Positions 9,411-17,452 of a DNA stretch of 64,000 nucleotides are shown piece by piece. Below the pieces are notes generated by a model, which saw nothing but the letters and a program-made list of their open reading frames with translations, did not search any database and was not told the origin of the DNA. This DNA is from Arthrobacter sp. B3I4 (GTDB lineage Bacteria; Actinomycetota; Actinomycetes; Actinomycetales; Micrococcaceae), in NCBI RefSeq assembly GCF_030816855.1, contig NZ_JAUSYK010000001.1:124001-188000 (forward strand), given 5' to 3'. How positions within the stretch are numbered: the stretch's first letter is position 1; the number at the start of each line of letters is the position of its first letter. Position numbers and translations under genes: made by a program.

Positions 9411-9962
9411 CTAGCTGCGAAGGCGTTCGACGGCGGCAAGCAGGCTGTCGACGTCGCCGGCTACCTTGCGGGGCGCCTCGGCGGGGCCTCGGGCGAGCAT
9501 GGCGTTAAAGTAGAGCCCGTCGCCCATGTAGAGGACCGGTTTGGCCATGGCCGTGCCGACGTCGTCCGCCAGCAGCGCGAGCCAGCTGGCCTGCACTTCG
9601 GCCATCCGCCGCAGCGTCTCCGCATGCGCGACCTCGGCCAGGCGGGTCGCGGCCACGAACACCCGGTCCAGCGGGGTGTCGGCCCACACTGAGGATTTGA
9701 TGAAATAGGCTGCCGCCCCTTCCGGGGCCGCCGCCATCGCGTCCAAGTCTTCTGCGAGCAGCCGGTCCAGCCGCTCCAGCAATACCGAGACCAGGGCTTC
9801 CTTGTTGGGGAAGTGGTACAGCAGACCGCCCTTGGAGACGCCCGCCTGCCTGGCGACCGCGTCCAGCGTAGCGGCCCGTTCGCCTTCGGAAATCAGCAAG
9901 GACTCGAAGGCATCAAGGACGGCTTCACGGGCGACGGGTTTTCTGGCCATGGCACCCATCAT
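9411..9962 (-). CDS. TetR-family transcriptional repressor
   Basis: 183 aa from the outermost ATG (ATGs at 9959 and 9950 are possible; MARKP at 9950 looks like a natural start). The N-terminal helix-turn-helix reads ATLDAVARQAGVSKGGLLYHF followed by NKEAL, typical of TetR proteins. The C-terminal half is a ligand-binding domain of unknown specificity. It is divergent from a DHA2-type MFS exporter, and a 32-bp perfect palindrome fills the space between them. The protein most likely represses both itself and the pump until a drug-like ligand binds. Confidence 0.9.
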   Translation of the reverse strand: MMGAMARKPVAREAVLDAFESLLISEGERAATLDAVARQAGVSKGGLLYHFPNKEALVSVLLERLDRLLAEDLDAMAAAPEGAAAYFIKSSVWADTPLDRVFVAATRLAEVAHAETLRRMAEVQASWLALLADDVGTAMAKPVLYMGDGLYFNAMLARGPAEAPRKVAGDVDSLLAAVERLRS

Positions 9963-9982
9963 GCCCGCAGGTGCCGCAAATT

Positions 9983-10014
9983 CTTAACTATACCGTCTGG
10001 ACGGTATAGTTAAG
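9983..10014. promoter_or_regulatory. Shared TetR operator and divergent promoters (32-bp palindrome)
   Basis: A perfect inverted repeat: CTTAACTATACCGTC, centre TG, GACGGTATAGTTAAG. TATAGT occurs on each strand as a candidate -10 (10005-10010 plus; 9992-9987 minus). The plus-strand start would fall at about 10017-10019, on the exporter's ATG itself, so that mRNA is probably leaderless. This leaves no room for a Shine-Dalgarno sequence between palindrome and ATG. Confidence 0.85.
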
Positions 10015-10018
10015 CCGC

Positions 10019-11584
10019 ATGGACATCATCCTCGACACCGCCGCACGCCGAAAGGAGTCTGCCCCGCGGGCACCCCGGCGGGATTGGCTGGCGCTGGCAC
10101 TGCTGATGTGTCCGGTCCTGCTCGTGGCCGTCGACAACACGGCCCTTACCTTTGCACTCCCGGCCATCGCCCGGGATCTGGACGCCACCGGCGTCGAACT
10201 GCTCTGGACGGTGGATGCCTATCCGCTGGTCCTTGCCGGACTTCTCGTAGCGATGGGCAGTCTGGGCGACAGGATCGGGCGGCGCCGGCTGTTGTTCGTC
10301 GGCAGCGCCGGTTTCGCGGCCGTTTCGGCAGCGACGGCGTTTGCACCCAGCGCGGAGTGGCTGATCGCCGGCCGCGCCGGTCTGGGCTTCTTTGGCGCCA
10401 TGTTGATGCCGTCCACGCTGTCGCTGATCCGCAACATCTTCCCCGAACCGAACCGCAGGCGGCTTGCGGTGGCGATCTGGGCCGCCGGTTTCTCCGGCGG
10501 CGCCGCACTGGGCCCCATTCTGGGCGGCTGGCTGGTGGAGCACCTGTGGTGGGGCGCGGTCCTCCTGATCGCAGTGCCCATCATCCTGCCGCTGCTGCTC
10601 CTCGGCGCGCTCCTGATTCCTGAATCCCGCGACCCGCACCCCGGCCCGGTGGACGGGCCCAGCATTGCCCTGTCGCTGCTGGCCATGGTTCCTGCCGTTT
10701 ACGGCATCAAGGTCCTGGCCACCGAGGGCCCGGCCGCCGAGCCGCTCGCGGCGCTCGGCGCGGGCCTGCTGATGGGATACCTGTTTATCCGACGCCAGCA
10801 CCGGCTGGCGTCGGACACGTCATCCACTCCCCTACTGGACCTGTCCCTGTTCGCCAACCCCGTCTTCAGCACCGCCATCATTGCCAACGTCCTGGCGTTG
10901 TTCTCGTACAACGGCTTCATCCTGTTCCTGGCCCAGCATCTGCAACTACTGGAAGGGCAGTCCCCCTCGGAGTCCGGCCTGGCAATGGTCCCGGCGCTGG
11001 CCGCCACCGTCGTCGCCGGACTGCTGGTGGTGCCGCTGGTCCGCAAGGTCCGCCCCGGCTTCGTGGTGGCCGGCGGCCTGCTGCTGAGCGCGGCAGGGTA
11101 CGGCCTGGTGGCCCTCGGGAACCACGACGGCGGCCCGGGCGTACTGCTGGCTGCCCTGCTGGTGCTGTGTCTGGGTGTCGGCGCCGCCGAGACCATTTCC
11201 AACGATCTGATCCTGGGGTCGGCACCGGCGGCGAAGTCGGGCGCCGCGGCGGCCATCTCGGAAACCGGCTACGAGGTCGGCTCGCTGCTCGGCACCGCCA
11301 TCCTCGGCTCCATCCTGACGGCCTCCTACCAGCGCAACCTCCAGCTGCCCGCTGGCTCCGCCCAGGCGGCCCCCGCCGCGGCGCAACAGGCCAAAGAAAC
11401 CCTTGCCGGCGCCGCGGAGCTGGCACAGTCGCTGCCGGCCCCGCTTGCCGAAACCATGATGGCAGCGGCCCGGTCCGCATTCGACTCCGGCGTCCACATC
11501 ACGGCGGCCATCGCGCTGGTCCTGATGGCGGGAGCCGCGGTCCTCGCCGCCGTCGTACTGCGCAAGGTCCCGACGGCGGCCTAA
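10019..11584 (+). CDS. MFS drug exporter, DHA2/QacA-like (14 TM)
   Basis: 521-aa inner-membrane proton antiporter. It opens with LVAVDNTALTFALPAI, then LGDRIGRRRLL (MFS motif A between TM2 and TM3), and carries ETGYEVGSLLGTAILG in the C-terminal half, all typical of the 14-helix QacA/LfrA/EmrB drug-efflux group. The ATG lies 4 bp after the TetR palindrome with no ribosome binding site, suggesting leaderless translation. Substrates are probably lipophilic cations or disinfectants (family inference). Confidence 0.88.
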   Translation: MDIILDTAARRKESAPRAPRRDWLALALLMCPVLLVAVDNTALTFALPAIARDLDATGVELLWTVDAYPLVLAGLLVAMGSLGDRIGRRRLLFVGSAGFAAVSAATAFAPSAEWLIAGRAGLGFFGAMLMPSTLSLIRNIFPEPNRRRLAVAIWAAGFSGGAALGPILGGWLVEHLWWGAVLLIAVPIILPLLLLGALLIPESRDPHPGPVDGPSIALSLLAMVPAVYGIKVLATEGPAAEPLAALGAGLLMGYLFIRRQHRLASDTSSTPLLDLSLFANPVFSTAIIANVLALFSYNGFILFLAQHLQLLEGQSPSESGLAMVPALAATVVAGLLVVPLVRKVRPGFVVAGGLLLSAAGYGLVALGNHDGGPGVLLAALLVLCLGVGAAETISNDLILGSAPAAKSGAAAAISETGYEVGSLLGTAILGSILTASYQRNLQLPAGSAQAAPAAAQQAKETLAGAAELAQSLPAPLAETMMAAARSAFDSGVHITAAIALVLMAGAAVLAAVVLRKVPTAA

Positions 11585-11613
11585 CAGCGTCTACCAAGGG
11601 CCGTAATGGGTTA

Positions 11614-11661
11614 AACAGCAGCGTCCCCCCCGGATGAGATCCGGCTGAGGACGCTGCTGTT
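11614..11661. terminator. Bidirectional terminator between MFS exporter and dps
   Basis: Perfect 13-bp arms AACAGCAGCGTCC/GGACGCTGCTGTT, with an inner CCGGA/TCCGG stem, lie between two convergent genes. There is no long T-tract, as is common in high-GC actinobacteria. Confidence 0.7.
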
Positions 11662-11690
11662 CGCTGTGAAGGCTCCCGGAAAGGGCGCCG

Positions 11691-12176
11691 TTACTTCTTC
11701 TTGGAGTCCGCTTTGGTGACGTCGGCGGTGGCACGCATGGTTTCGGCGTTCACCATCCAGGCGTACTGCTCGAACTTGGCAATGAAGGCGTGGAGCAGGT
11801 CCGCCGTCGTGGGATCTTCCTCGTCGACTTCGTCGTGCACCTTGCGCATTGTGCCGACGGCGGCCTCGAGCGCGGCAACGATCTTGTCGATCGCATCCTT
11901 GGTGTTGATCAGGCCGGTCGGGAATTCGGCGAGCGACGTGGTCTTGGAGACGGTGGAGCTGCGGCCGTCGGGCAGCGCGTGGAGCGCCCGCATCCGCTCG
12001 GCCATTTCGTCGGCAAAGCCGCGGGCAGCTTCAATAATCTCATCCAGCTGCAGGTGGAGGTCGCGGAAGTTCGTTCCCACGATGTTCCAGTGGGCCTGCT
12101 TGCCCTGGACGTGGAGTTCGATCAGGTCCACGAGAACTGCCTGCAGGTTGCTCGTCAGGGTCGGCGTTGCTTTCAT
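11691..12176 (-). CDS. dps: Dps-family DNA-protecting ferritin-like protein
   Basis: 161 aa. Forms a 12-mer that oxidises and stores iron with peroxide and often binds DNA in stationary phase. The dinuclear-site residues are visible in HVQGKQAHWNIVG and FRDLHLQLDE, in the positions expected for Dps. A lysine-rich tail (KADSKKK) may bind DNA. ATG start with a strong AAGGAGG. The upstream gap (12177-12311) holds paired TTAGTAAG octamers that may control it. Confidence 0.93.
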   Translation of the reverse strand: MKATPTLTSNLQAVLVDLIELHVQGKQAHWNIVGTNFRDLHLQLDEIIEAARGFADEMAERMRALHALPDGRSSTVSKTTSLAEFPTGLINTKDAIDKIVAALEAAVGTMRKVHDEVDEEDPTTADLLHAFIAKFEQYAWMVNAETMRATADVTKADSKKK

Positions 12177-12272
12177 GCATCCTCCTTGATAGGAACGGCC
12201 GTTACGGCGCTATGCCACCGACGCTATCCCACCGAGAATGCCGCCCGCGATGGTCCCGGAGGAATTTCACGA

Positions 12273-12297
12273 TAAGCTTACTAAGTGACCTTACTAA
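12273..12297 (-). promoter_or_regulatory. Paired TTAGTAAG octamers upstream of dps
   Basis: On the minus strand TTAGTAAG occurs twice, 13 bp apart, and the second copy runs into the palindrome TAAGCTTA. The site lies about 100 bp upstream of the dps start and just past the fliA stop. AT-rich and symmetrical in otherwise GC-rich DNA, it looks like a protein-binding site; the protein is unknown. Confidence 0.4.
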
Positions 12298-12311
12298 ATG
12301 TCGGCGCCCGG

Positions 12312-13130
12312 CTAGACGGCCTGGTTGAGCATCGGCCCCTGCGGAAAGAAGGCCCGGGTGATGCCGCCGGCCGTGGCCTGCGAAAGCTGCGCGAGGTAGT
12401 CGTTCCGGCGCCGCGGCGTGATGCGGGACTGCGGTTCGAAATTCCGGTCCGGGTCGTCCGTGTAGTGGGCGGTGAGCCCGTCGCGCATGAGGCGGATCGC
12501 CTCGGCGCGCTGCTGCGAGACGGCCGCGTGGGTGGAGCCCAGTTCGGCCGCGAGGTCCTTGACGGTCCGGTCACCGAAGTAGATCTCCTCGACGACGTAA
12601 CGCATCCGTTCGGGCAGCGACTTCACGGCGGCACGGAGGTACTGGAGCCGTTCGTCGGCCAGCACCGAGCTTTCCGGGGACAGCGTTTCTGCGGCCAGCG
12701 TGTCGACGACGGCGTCATCCAGCGGGGTAAGGGTCCGGGACGCGTCCGCGAGGGCCGCTTCGACCACGCTTTGCTGGACGCCCAGGGCCGCCGCGATTTC
12801 GTCAACGGAGGGGGTGCGGCCGAGCGCCGCTCCCAGCGTTTCCTGGACCGACATCGTCTCTTTTATCCGGCGGCGCGCCGAGCGTGTGGCCCAGTCGCTG
12901 GCGCGCATCTCGTCCGCGAACGCGCCGAGGATGCGCCGTCGGGCGAACGCCCCGAAGGGTACGCCCAGATCCGGATCGAAGGCATCAGCCGAGGTAATGA
13001 GGGCGACGGCACCAGCCGACGCAAGGTCATCGCGCGAGAGGTGTGACGCCTTCGAGCACAAATCTGAGACGAGATAGCCGACCAGCGGAAGATGCTGAGT
13101 GACCATCTCGTTTCGTTCCACGCGATTCAA
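12312..13130 (-). CDS. fliA: Flagellar sigma factor FliA/WhiG type (sigma-28 family)
   Basis: Sigma-70 family protein with regions 2, 3 and 4. Region 2 includes LSRDDLASAGAVAL and DEMRASDWATRSARRR, close to the FliA/WhiG consensus; region 4 has DLAAELGSTHAAVSQQRAEA. The start is uncertain. The TTG at 13130 (GGGGGGA 7 nt upstream) gives 272 aa, near the family's usual length. A GTG at 13121 is close, and the frame stays open to 13262. It lies at one end of the flagellar locus, divergent from a FlgN-like gene. Three promoters in the window fit the sigma-28 consensus, so it probably drives fliC, the flgB operon and the second flgN operon. No flgM is present in the window. Confidence 0.88.
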   Translation of the reverse strand: MNRVERNEMVTQHLPLVGYLVSDLCSKASHLSRDDLASAGAVALITSADAFDPDLGVPFGAFARRRILGAFADEMRASDWATRSARRRIKETMSVQETLGAALGRTPSVDEIAAALGVQQSVVEAALADASRTLTPLDDAVVDTLAAETLSPESSVLADERLQYLRAAVKSLPERMRYVVEEIYFGDRTVKDLAAELGSTHAAVSQQRAEAIRLMRDGLTAHYTDDPDRNFEPQSRITPRRRNDYLAQLSQATAGGITRAFFPQGPMLNQAV

Positions 13131-13354
13131 TAGTGTGTCCCCCCATGAGACCGGATCAGGAGCTGAGAAAGGTGGCGGCTGCACCGGAAAACCGTCGCGC
13201 GTTCCCCCCATGGGAGGCGGTATTCGAGGTCCGGGCGCAGCACCCAGATCGAAACCTATCACCTGATCCGGAATCTGCGTGTACCCTCAGGAAAAAGCTT
13301 GGCTGAAAATGCGCAAAGCCGTAATTTCGCCGGGATAGCAAGGAAATGAGGCCC

Positions 13355-13870
13355 ATGGGTGCAGGGGATCTTTCGGCGGCGCTGTGGCAGGAGCGGCGCC
13401 AGCTCGAACTGCTGCTGTTTCGGCTGGAAACGCAGCGCCTGCACGTGTCGGCCGGCAATATCCAATGGCTGACGTTCACCGCTTCTGAGGTGGAGGCCGT
13501 GCTCGACCGGCTGCGCTTCGAGGCCCTGGCCAGGAACGTTGAATCCGCGGCCGTGGCCGGGCAATGGGGCCTGCCGGCGCAGGCGACGCTGGTGGAACTG
13601 GTGGCTGCGGCTCCGCCGGGTTCCTGGCCGACTGTCCTGCAGGACCACTTGGACGGCTTGCGGGTTTTGTTGGTGCGGCTCGGGGAGGTGGCGCGCGCCA
13701 ACGAGCAAGCGCTCCTGAGCTTGGAGCCGCCGGCCGGTCCGCGCGATGCCGCCGGGATGCTGGAACAGCTGACGACGGCAGAGAACATTGAGCGCGCTTT
13801 GGCCATCACCCGCCGCGCCACCGAACAGTGGATGGCCCAGTATCTCGGCGACGACGCGACCCCCCACTAG
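13355..13870 (+). CDS. FlgN-like flagellar chaperone, paralog 1
   Basis: 171 aa, mostly helical. It aligns by eye along most of its length with the FlgN-type protein at 38814. Shared features are LSALLW-like (L-S-A-A-L-W-Q-E-R), LEVE/EVE..VL..L, LAR..E.A.VA..WGLP..ATL.EL.AAAP, and ANEQ.L near the end. FlgN proteins escort FlgK and FlgL to the export gate. This copy sits alone between fliA and csrA with no hook-junction gene beside it, so its client may differ. ATG 13355 is preferred over 13346 because AAGGAA is then properly spaced. Confidence 0.7.
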   Translation: MGAGDLSAALWQERRQLELLLFRLETQRLHVSAGNIQWLTFTASEVEAVLDRLRFEALARNVESAAVAGQWGLPAQATLVELVAAAPPGSWPTVLQDHLDGLRVLLVRLGEVARANEQALLSLEPPAGPRDAAGMLEQLTTAENIERALAITRRATEQWMAQYLGDDATPH

Positions 13871-13933
13871 GGCCGGTCGACGGCAGTTGGGCCGCTGGCA
13901 GTTAGGCCGGGCCGACGGGGGCGGGCAGTGGCC

Positions 13934-13953
13934 GTCAGCCGCAGGGGGCTGAC
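13934..13953. terminator. Candidate terminator hairpin between flgN1 and csrA
   Basis: GTCAGCC/GGCTGAC arms with a 6-nt loop lie between convergent genes. The same ggccgtcagccgc sequence is repeated a few bases further on. Weak because there is no T-tract. Confidence 0.4.
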
Positions 13954-13961
13954 AGCGGCCG

Positions 13962-14216
13962 TCAGCCGCGGGCCGCGGGCGGCGGCAGCAGGCCGCGAAG
14001 TGCGTCCTCGGTGCCCTGGCCAGCCTCTGCACCGGCTTCCGCTGCCGCAAGGTTGGCAGCAGCGATGGCCTCGATGACTTCCCGGCGTTGGATCGGCACG
14101 CCGCGGGGCGCCTCGATCCCAATCCGGACACCGTCGCCGCGGCCTTCCAGAACAGTGATGACGATGCCGTCGCCGATCATGATCTGTTCGCCCGGCTTGC
14201 GTGTAAGTACCAGCAT
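13962..14216 (-). CDS. csrA: Carbon storage regulator CsrA
   Basis: RNA-binding homodimer that blocks translation by binding GGA motifs in hairpin loops near ribosome binding sites. The core is canonical: MLVLTRKPGEQIMIGD, then VRIGIEAPRGVPIQRREV. At 84 aa it is longer than usual, owing to an Ala-rich C-terminal tail of about 30 residues. It is the last gene of the long flagellar minus-strand block. Its antagonist FliW is encoded about 27 kb away at the other end of the locus. Candidate targets with ACGGAT-loop hairpins lie in the fliC and flgB leaders. Confidence 0.95.
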   Translation of the reverse strand: MLVLTRKPGEQIMIGDGIVITVLEGRGDGVRIGIEAPRGVPIQRREVIEAIAAANLAAAEAGAEAGQGTEDALRGLLPPPAARG

Positions 14217-14225
14217 TCTCTCAAT

Positions 14226-15389
14226 CTACCCTTCGCGGCCCGACGCTGCGGTCCATGGTGCCGGGCCGGTCAGCGGGCGGCCGTCGATCCAGCCCACCGG
14301 CAGTCCGAGGGCGTCCACGCTTTCCGGAGTCGCGGTGTCTGCCGCACCGACGACGGCGACCGCTGCCACCTCGACCCGGGCCAGCAGCAGGCTGACCCAC
14401 CGGGCGGTGTCCTCGGGCTTACGCCCGGCGTCGACGACCACCCAGACCTGATCCGGAGAGAGCGCGGCAATGGCCTGAAGCCGGGCGAGGGTGTTTCGGG
14501 CTTTGCCCAGGCCGAAGGCGGCCAGCACCGTCTGCTCGGTCTCGACGGCGTGGGCGCGGGCCGCCGTCGCGCTGTGGCGTCCGTCCAAGTGCAGGTGGCC
14601 GTAGGCACTCAGCTCGCCAGCGGTGCGCACGTCAGCGCCACCGGCGGCCAGGGACATGGCGAGGGCGGTGTCCAGCGGATCATCGCCGAGGCCCACCAGC
14701 ACCACCAGGTCTCCGGTGCCGCTCAGCACGGCCGGCGCGGCCGGCGCTGTCCGGCGTGCCGGTGCCGCGGTCCGACCCGCCGGCGCCCCGACCGGAGCGG
14801 CGCGATTCGCCGGCACGTCTGCCGCACCTTCCCGGTCCGCGCCCTGCGGGCCGGCCGGAACCTGCACCGGTTCTGCCGCGCCGGCCGCGGTCGGCCGAAG
14901 CCCGGCGCCCAGCTGGTCCAGCAGTTCAGCGAAACCCGGCGTCTCGGTGGAGAGGGCCGGCTGGTCGGACCGGTGCAGCGTGAGCTCCGCGGCATCGGCC
15001 TCCGCCAGCAGGGCGGCGATCGCGTCGCCCTGCAGCGCGTGCCCGGGAGCCACGGCGACCCGTGCGGCCGGCACGGGCCGCGGCGTCCCGGCCGGTGCAG
15101 GCCGGGACTTCTCCCCCGGTGCCACCGGGGCGCCAGGTGCCGGGCTGGCGGACGGCGGCTCGCCGTCGGCCAGGATGTCCGCGTCCGGGATCACCTCGCC
15201 GGTGACGACGGCGTTCCGGGGCTGGAGCTCGACGACGGCCTCGTAGCGGTTCGCGGCGAAGAGCCCGGCGATTCCGGGGCTGCTGACGCGCTCGGCGGAG
15301 ATGATGCGGGCAGCCGGACCGTACAGGGCTTCTGCCTTGCTGCGGATTTCCTCAAGCGAGGCTCCCTTAAGCCGATAGCGGTTCGGCAT
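14226..15389 (-). CDS. FlhF-like protein lacking the GTPase P-loop
   Basis: 387 aa. The first 55 residues resemble the FlhF N-terminus (RLKGASLEEIRSKAEALYGP, then SPGIAGLFAANRYEAVVEL). Residues about 76-220 are an Ala/Pro-rich linker. The C-terminal part looks like an SRP-GTPase-type fold, but where FlhF has GPTGVGKTTT it has VGLGDDPLDTALA (about 232-244), with no Walker A lysine. The distal WVVVDAGRKPEDT could be a remnant of the G3/G4 region. It overlaps flhA by 23 bp, the usual flhF position. Most likely a structural FlhF derivative that cannot bind GTP normally. Confidence 0.7.
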   Translation of the reverse strand: MPNRYRLKGASLEEIRSKAEALYGPAARIISAERVSSPGIAGLFAANRYEAVVELQPRNAVVTGEVIPDADILADGEPPSASPAPGAPVAPGEKSRPAPAGTPRPVPAARVAVAPGHALQGDAIAALLAEADAAELTLHRSDQPALSTETPGFAELLDQLGAGLRPTAAGAAEPVQVPAGPQGADREGAADVPANRAAPVGAPAGRTAAPARRTAPAAPAVLSGTGDLVVLVGLGDDPLDTALAMSLAAGGADVRTAGELSAYGHLHLDGRHSATAARAHAVETEQTVLAAFGLGKARNTLARLQAIAALSPDQVWVVVDAGRKPEDTARWVSLLLARVEVAAVAVVGAADTATPESVDALGLPVGWIDGRPLTGPAPWTAASGREG

Positions 15390-17415
15390 GGCGCACGACT
15401 CCTACAGTTTCGATCCGGACGTTGGCGGAGGTGACTTCGCGGTAGGACAGCACCGGCACGGAACCGGGCTGCGCTCCGACCAGCCGGTGAATGGCCGGGC
15501 GCAGAGCGGGGGCGCAGACCAGGACGGCCTGCCGGTTCGCAGCGGCGGCAGAGTCGACCGCGTTGCCCACCGACCGGAGGACGGCGTCGAGCCGGTCCTG
15601 TCCCATCACTATCTGGCTGCCGCCCTCGGCCGGCCGCATGTCCTCGAGCATGGACTGCTCCAGCAGCGGGTCGATCATGATCACATTGAGCACCGGGCCG
15701 TCCATGAACTTCGCAGTCAGCGCCGGACCCAGCGACTGGCGCGCCGCCTCCACCAGGGACTCCGGGTCCGTGGTGACCTTGGCGCGGAGGGTCAGTGCTT
15801 CGTAGATCCGGGCCAGGTCGTTGATGGGGACCTGTTCGTCGAGAAGGCCCTGGAGGACGCGCTGCAGTTCCGCGAGCGAGAGCAGCGCCGGTGTGAGCTC
15901 ATCAACCGCGGAGGGGCTTTGTTTGCGGACGCCCTCGGTCAGCACCCGGACGTCCTCGCGGGACAGCAGCCGGGCGGCGTTGGCGGTGACGATCGAAGAC
16001 AGGTGGGTGACCAGCACCGACACCCGGTCAATCACGGTGGCCCCGGTCATTTCGGCGTTGTGCCGCATTTCCGCCGGAATCCACTTCCCAGCCAGGCCGA
16101 AGACCGGCTCGATCATGGCGGTGCCCGGCAGCGAGTCCAGTGAGTCACCCAGTGCCAGCATCTGCCCGGCGGGGGCGGTGCCGCGGCCGGATTCCACGCC
16201 CGCGATCCGGATGGCATAGGTGGCCGGGGGCAGGTCCACGCTGTCCCGGGTGCGGACCGGCGGAATGACCAGGCCCAGTTCCATCGCGATCTTGTGCCGC
16301 AGCGAGCGGACCCGGGCCAGCAGGTCGTCGGAGGCGCCGGAGACCATGTCGACCAGATCGGGCGCCAGCAGGATTTCCACCGGGTGGACGCGCATGTCCT
16401 CGAGCAGTTTCTCGTTCGGGTCCTGTTCCGGGGCGTTCAGCGCGGCGGCCTCGGCGTCGCGGACCTGCTCCACCTGCCGCAGAGCGGCGGAGGTGCGGCG
16501 TGAGGCGATGATCAGCCCGGCTCCGACCAGGATGAACGGAAGGGGCGGCATGCCCGGGATGAGGGCCATGGCGATGGCGGCGATGCCGGCGATCAGCAGC
16601 GCGTTGGGTGACTGCAGCAGCTGGGTGGACGCGGTCCTGCCCATGTCCGCCTCGGCGTTGGAGCGGGTCACGATCATGCCGGTGGAGACGGCCATCAGCA
16701 GCGCGGGAATCTGCGTGACCAGCCCGTCGCCCATGGTCAACAGTCCGTAGGTGTTGAGGGCGTCACCGATTTCCATGCCGCGCTGCAGCATGCCGATGGC
16801 GATGCCGCCGACGAAGTTAATGATGATGATGATGACGCCGGCGATCGCGTCGCCCTTGACGAACTTGGAGGCACCGTCCATGGCGCCGTAGAAGTCCGCC
16901 TCGGCGGAGACCTCGGCGCGCCGTTCCCGAGCCTGGCCATCGGTGATCAGACCGCCGTTGAGATCGGCGTCGATCGCCATTTGCTTGCCCGGCATGGCGT
17001 CAAGGGTGAAGCGTGCCCCCACTTCGGCGACGCGTTCGGCGCCCTTGGTCACAACGACGAACTGGATGACGACCAGGATCAGGAAGACGACGGCGCCGAT
17101 GATCATGGAGCCGCCCACGGTGACCTTGCCGAAGGCCTCGATCACTTGTCCGGCATAGCCGTTGCCCAGGACCAGGCGGGTCGAGGCGACGTTGAGGCCC
17201 AGCCGGAACAGCGTGGCGACGAGCAGCAGCGAGGGGAACACCGAGAAGTCCAGCGGCTTCTTCACGAACATGCTGGTCAGCAGCACCAGCAGCGCGAGCA
17301 GGATGTTGCACACGATGAGGAAGTCCAGCAGGGGTGCCGGCACCGGAACCACCAGCAGCAGCACGATGCCGACAATGCCGATCGGCACCGCCAGCCGGGC
17401 GAGCCTGTTGTTCAT
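15367..17415 (-). CDS. flhA: Flagellar export apparatus protein FlhA
   Basis: 682-aa core component of the flagellar type III export gate. The N-terminal half has about eight membrane helices, including the conserved cytoplasmic stretch with RFTLDAMPGKQMAIDADLN and RRAEVSAEADFYGAMDGASK. The C-terminal half is the cytoplasmic ring domain that docks chaperone-substrate complexes. Family length is about 680-700, so it is complete. It overlaps the FlhF-like gene downstream and follows flhB by 37 bp. Confidence 0.97.
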   Translation of the reverse strand: MNNRLARLAVPIGIVGIVLLLVVPVPAPLLDFLIVCNILLALLVLLTSMFVKKPLDFSVFPSLLLVATLFRLGLNVASTRLVLGNGYAGQVIEAFGKVTVGGSMIIGAVVFLILVVIQFVVVTKGAERVAEVGARFTLDAMPGKQMAIDADLNGGLITDGQARERRAEVSAEADFYGAMDGASKFVKGDAIAGVIIIIINFVGGIAIGMLQRGMEIGDALNTYGLLTMGDGLVTQIPALLMAVSTGMIVTRSNAEADMGRTASTQLLQSPNALLIAGIAAIAMALIPGMPPLPFILVGAGLIIASRRTSAALRQVEQVRDAEAAALNAPEQDPNEKLLEDMRVHPVEILLAPDLVDMVSGASDDLLARVRSLRHKIAMELGLVIPPVRTRDSVDLPPATYAIRIAGVESGRGTAPAGQMLALGDSLDSLPGTAMIEPVFGLAGKWIPAEMRHNAEMTGATVIDRVSVLVTHLSSIVTANAARLLSREDVRVLTEGVRKQSPSAVDELTPALLSLAELQRVLQGLLDEQVPINDLARIYEALTLRAKVTTDPESLVEAARQSLGPALTAKFMDGPVLNVIMIDPLLEQSMLEDMRPAEGGSQIVMGQDRLDAVLRSVGNAVDSAAAANRQAVLVCAPALRPAIHRLVGAQPGSVPVLSYREVTSANVRIETVGVVRHAEPLSA

Positions 17416-17452
17416 GACGCGGTCCTTTCACAGACGCTGGTAGGACTAAAAG

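Noticed and set aside
13321..13345. GCCGTAAT and GCCGGGAT upstream of the first FlgN-like gene as sigma-28 promoters
   Set aside because: Neither has a TAAA-like box 15 nt upstream, unlike the three accepted sites.
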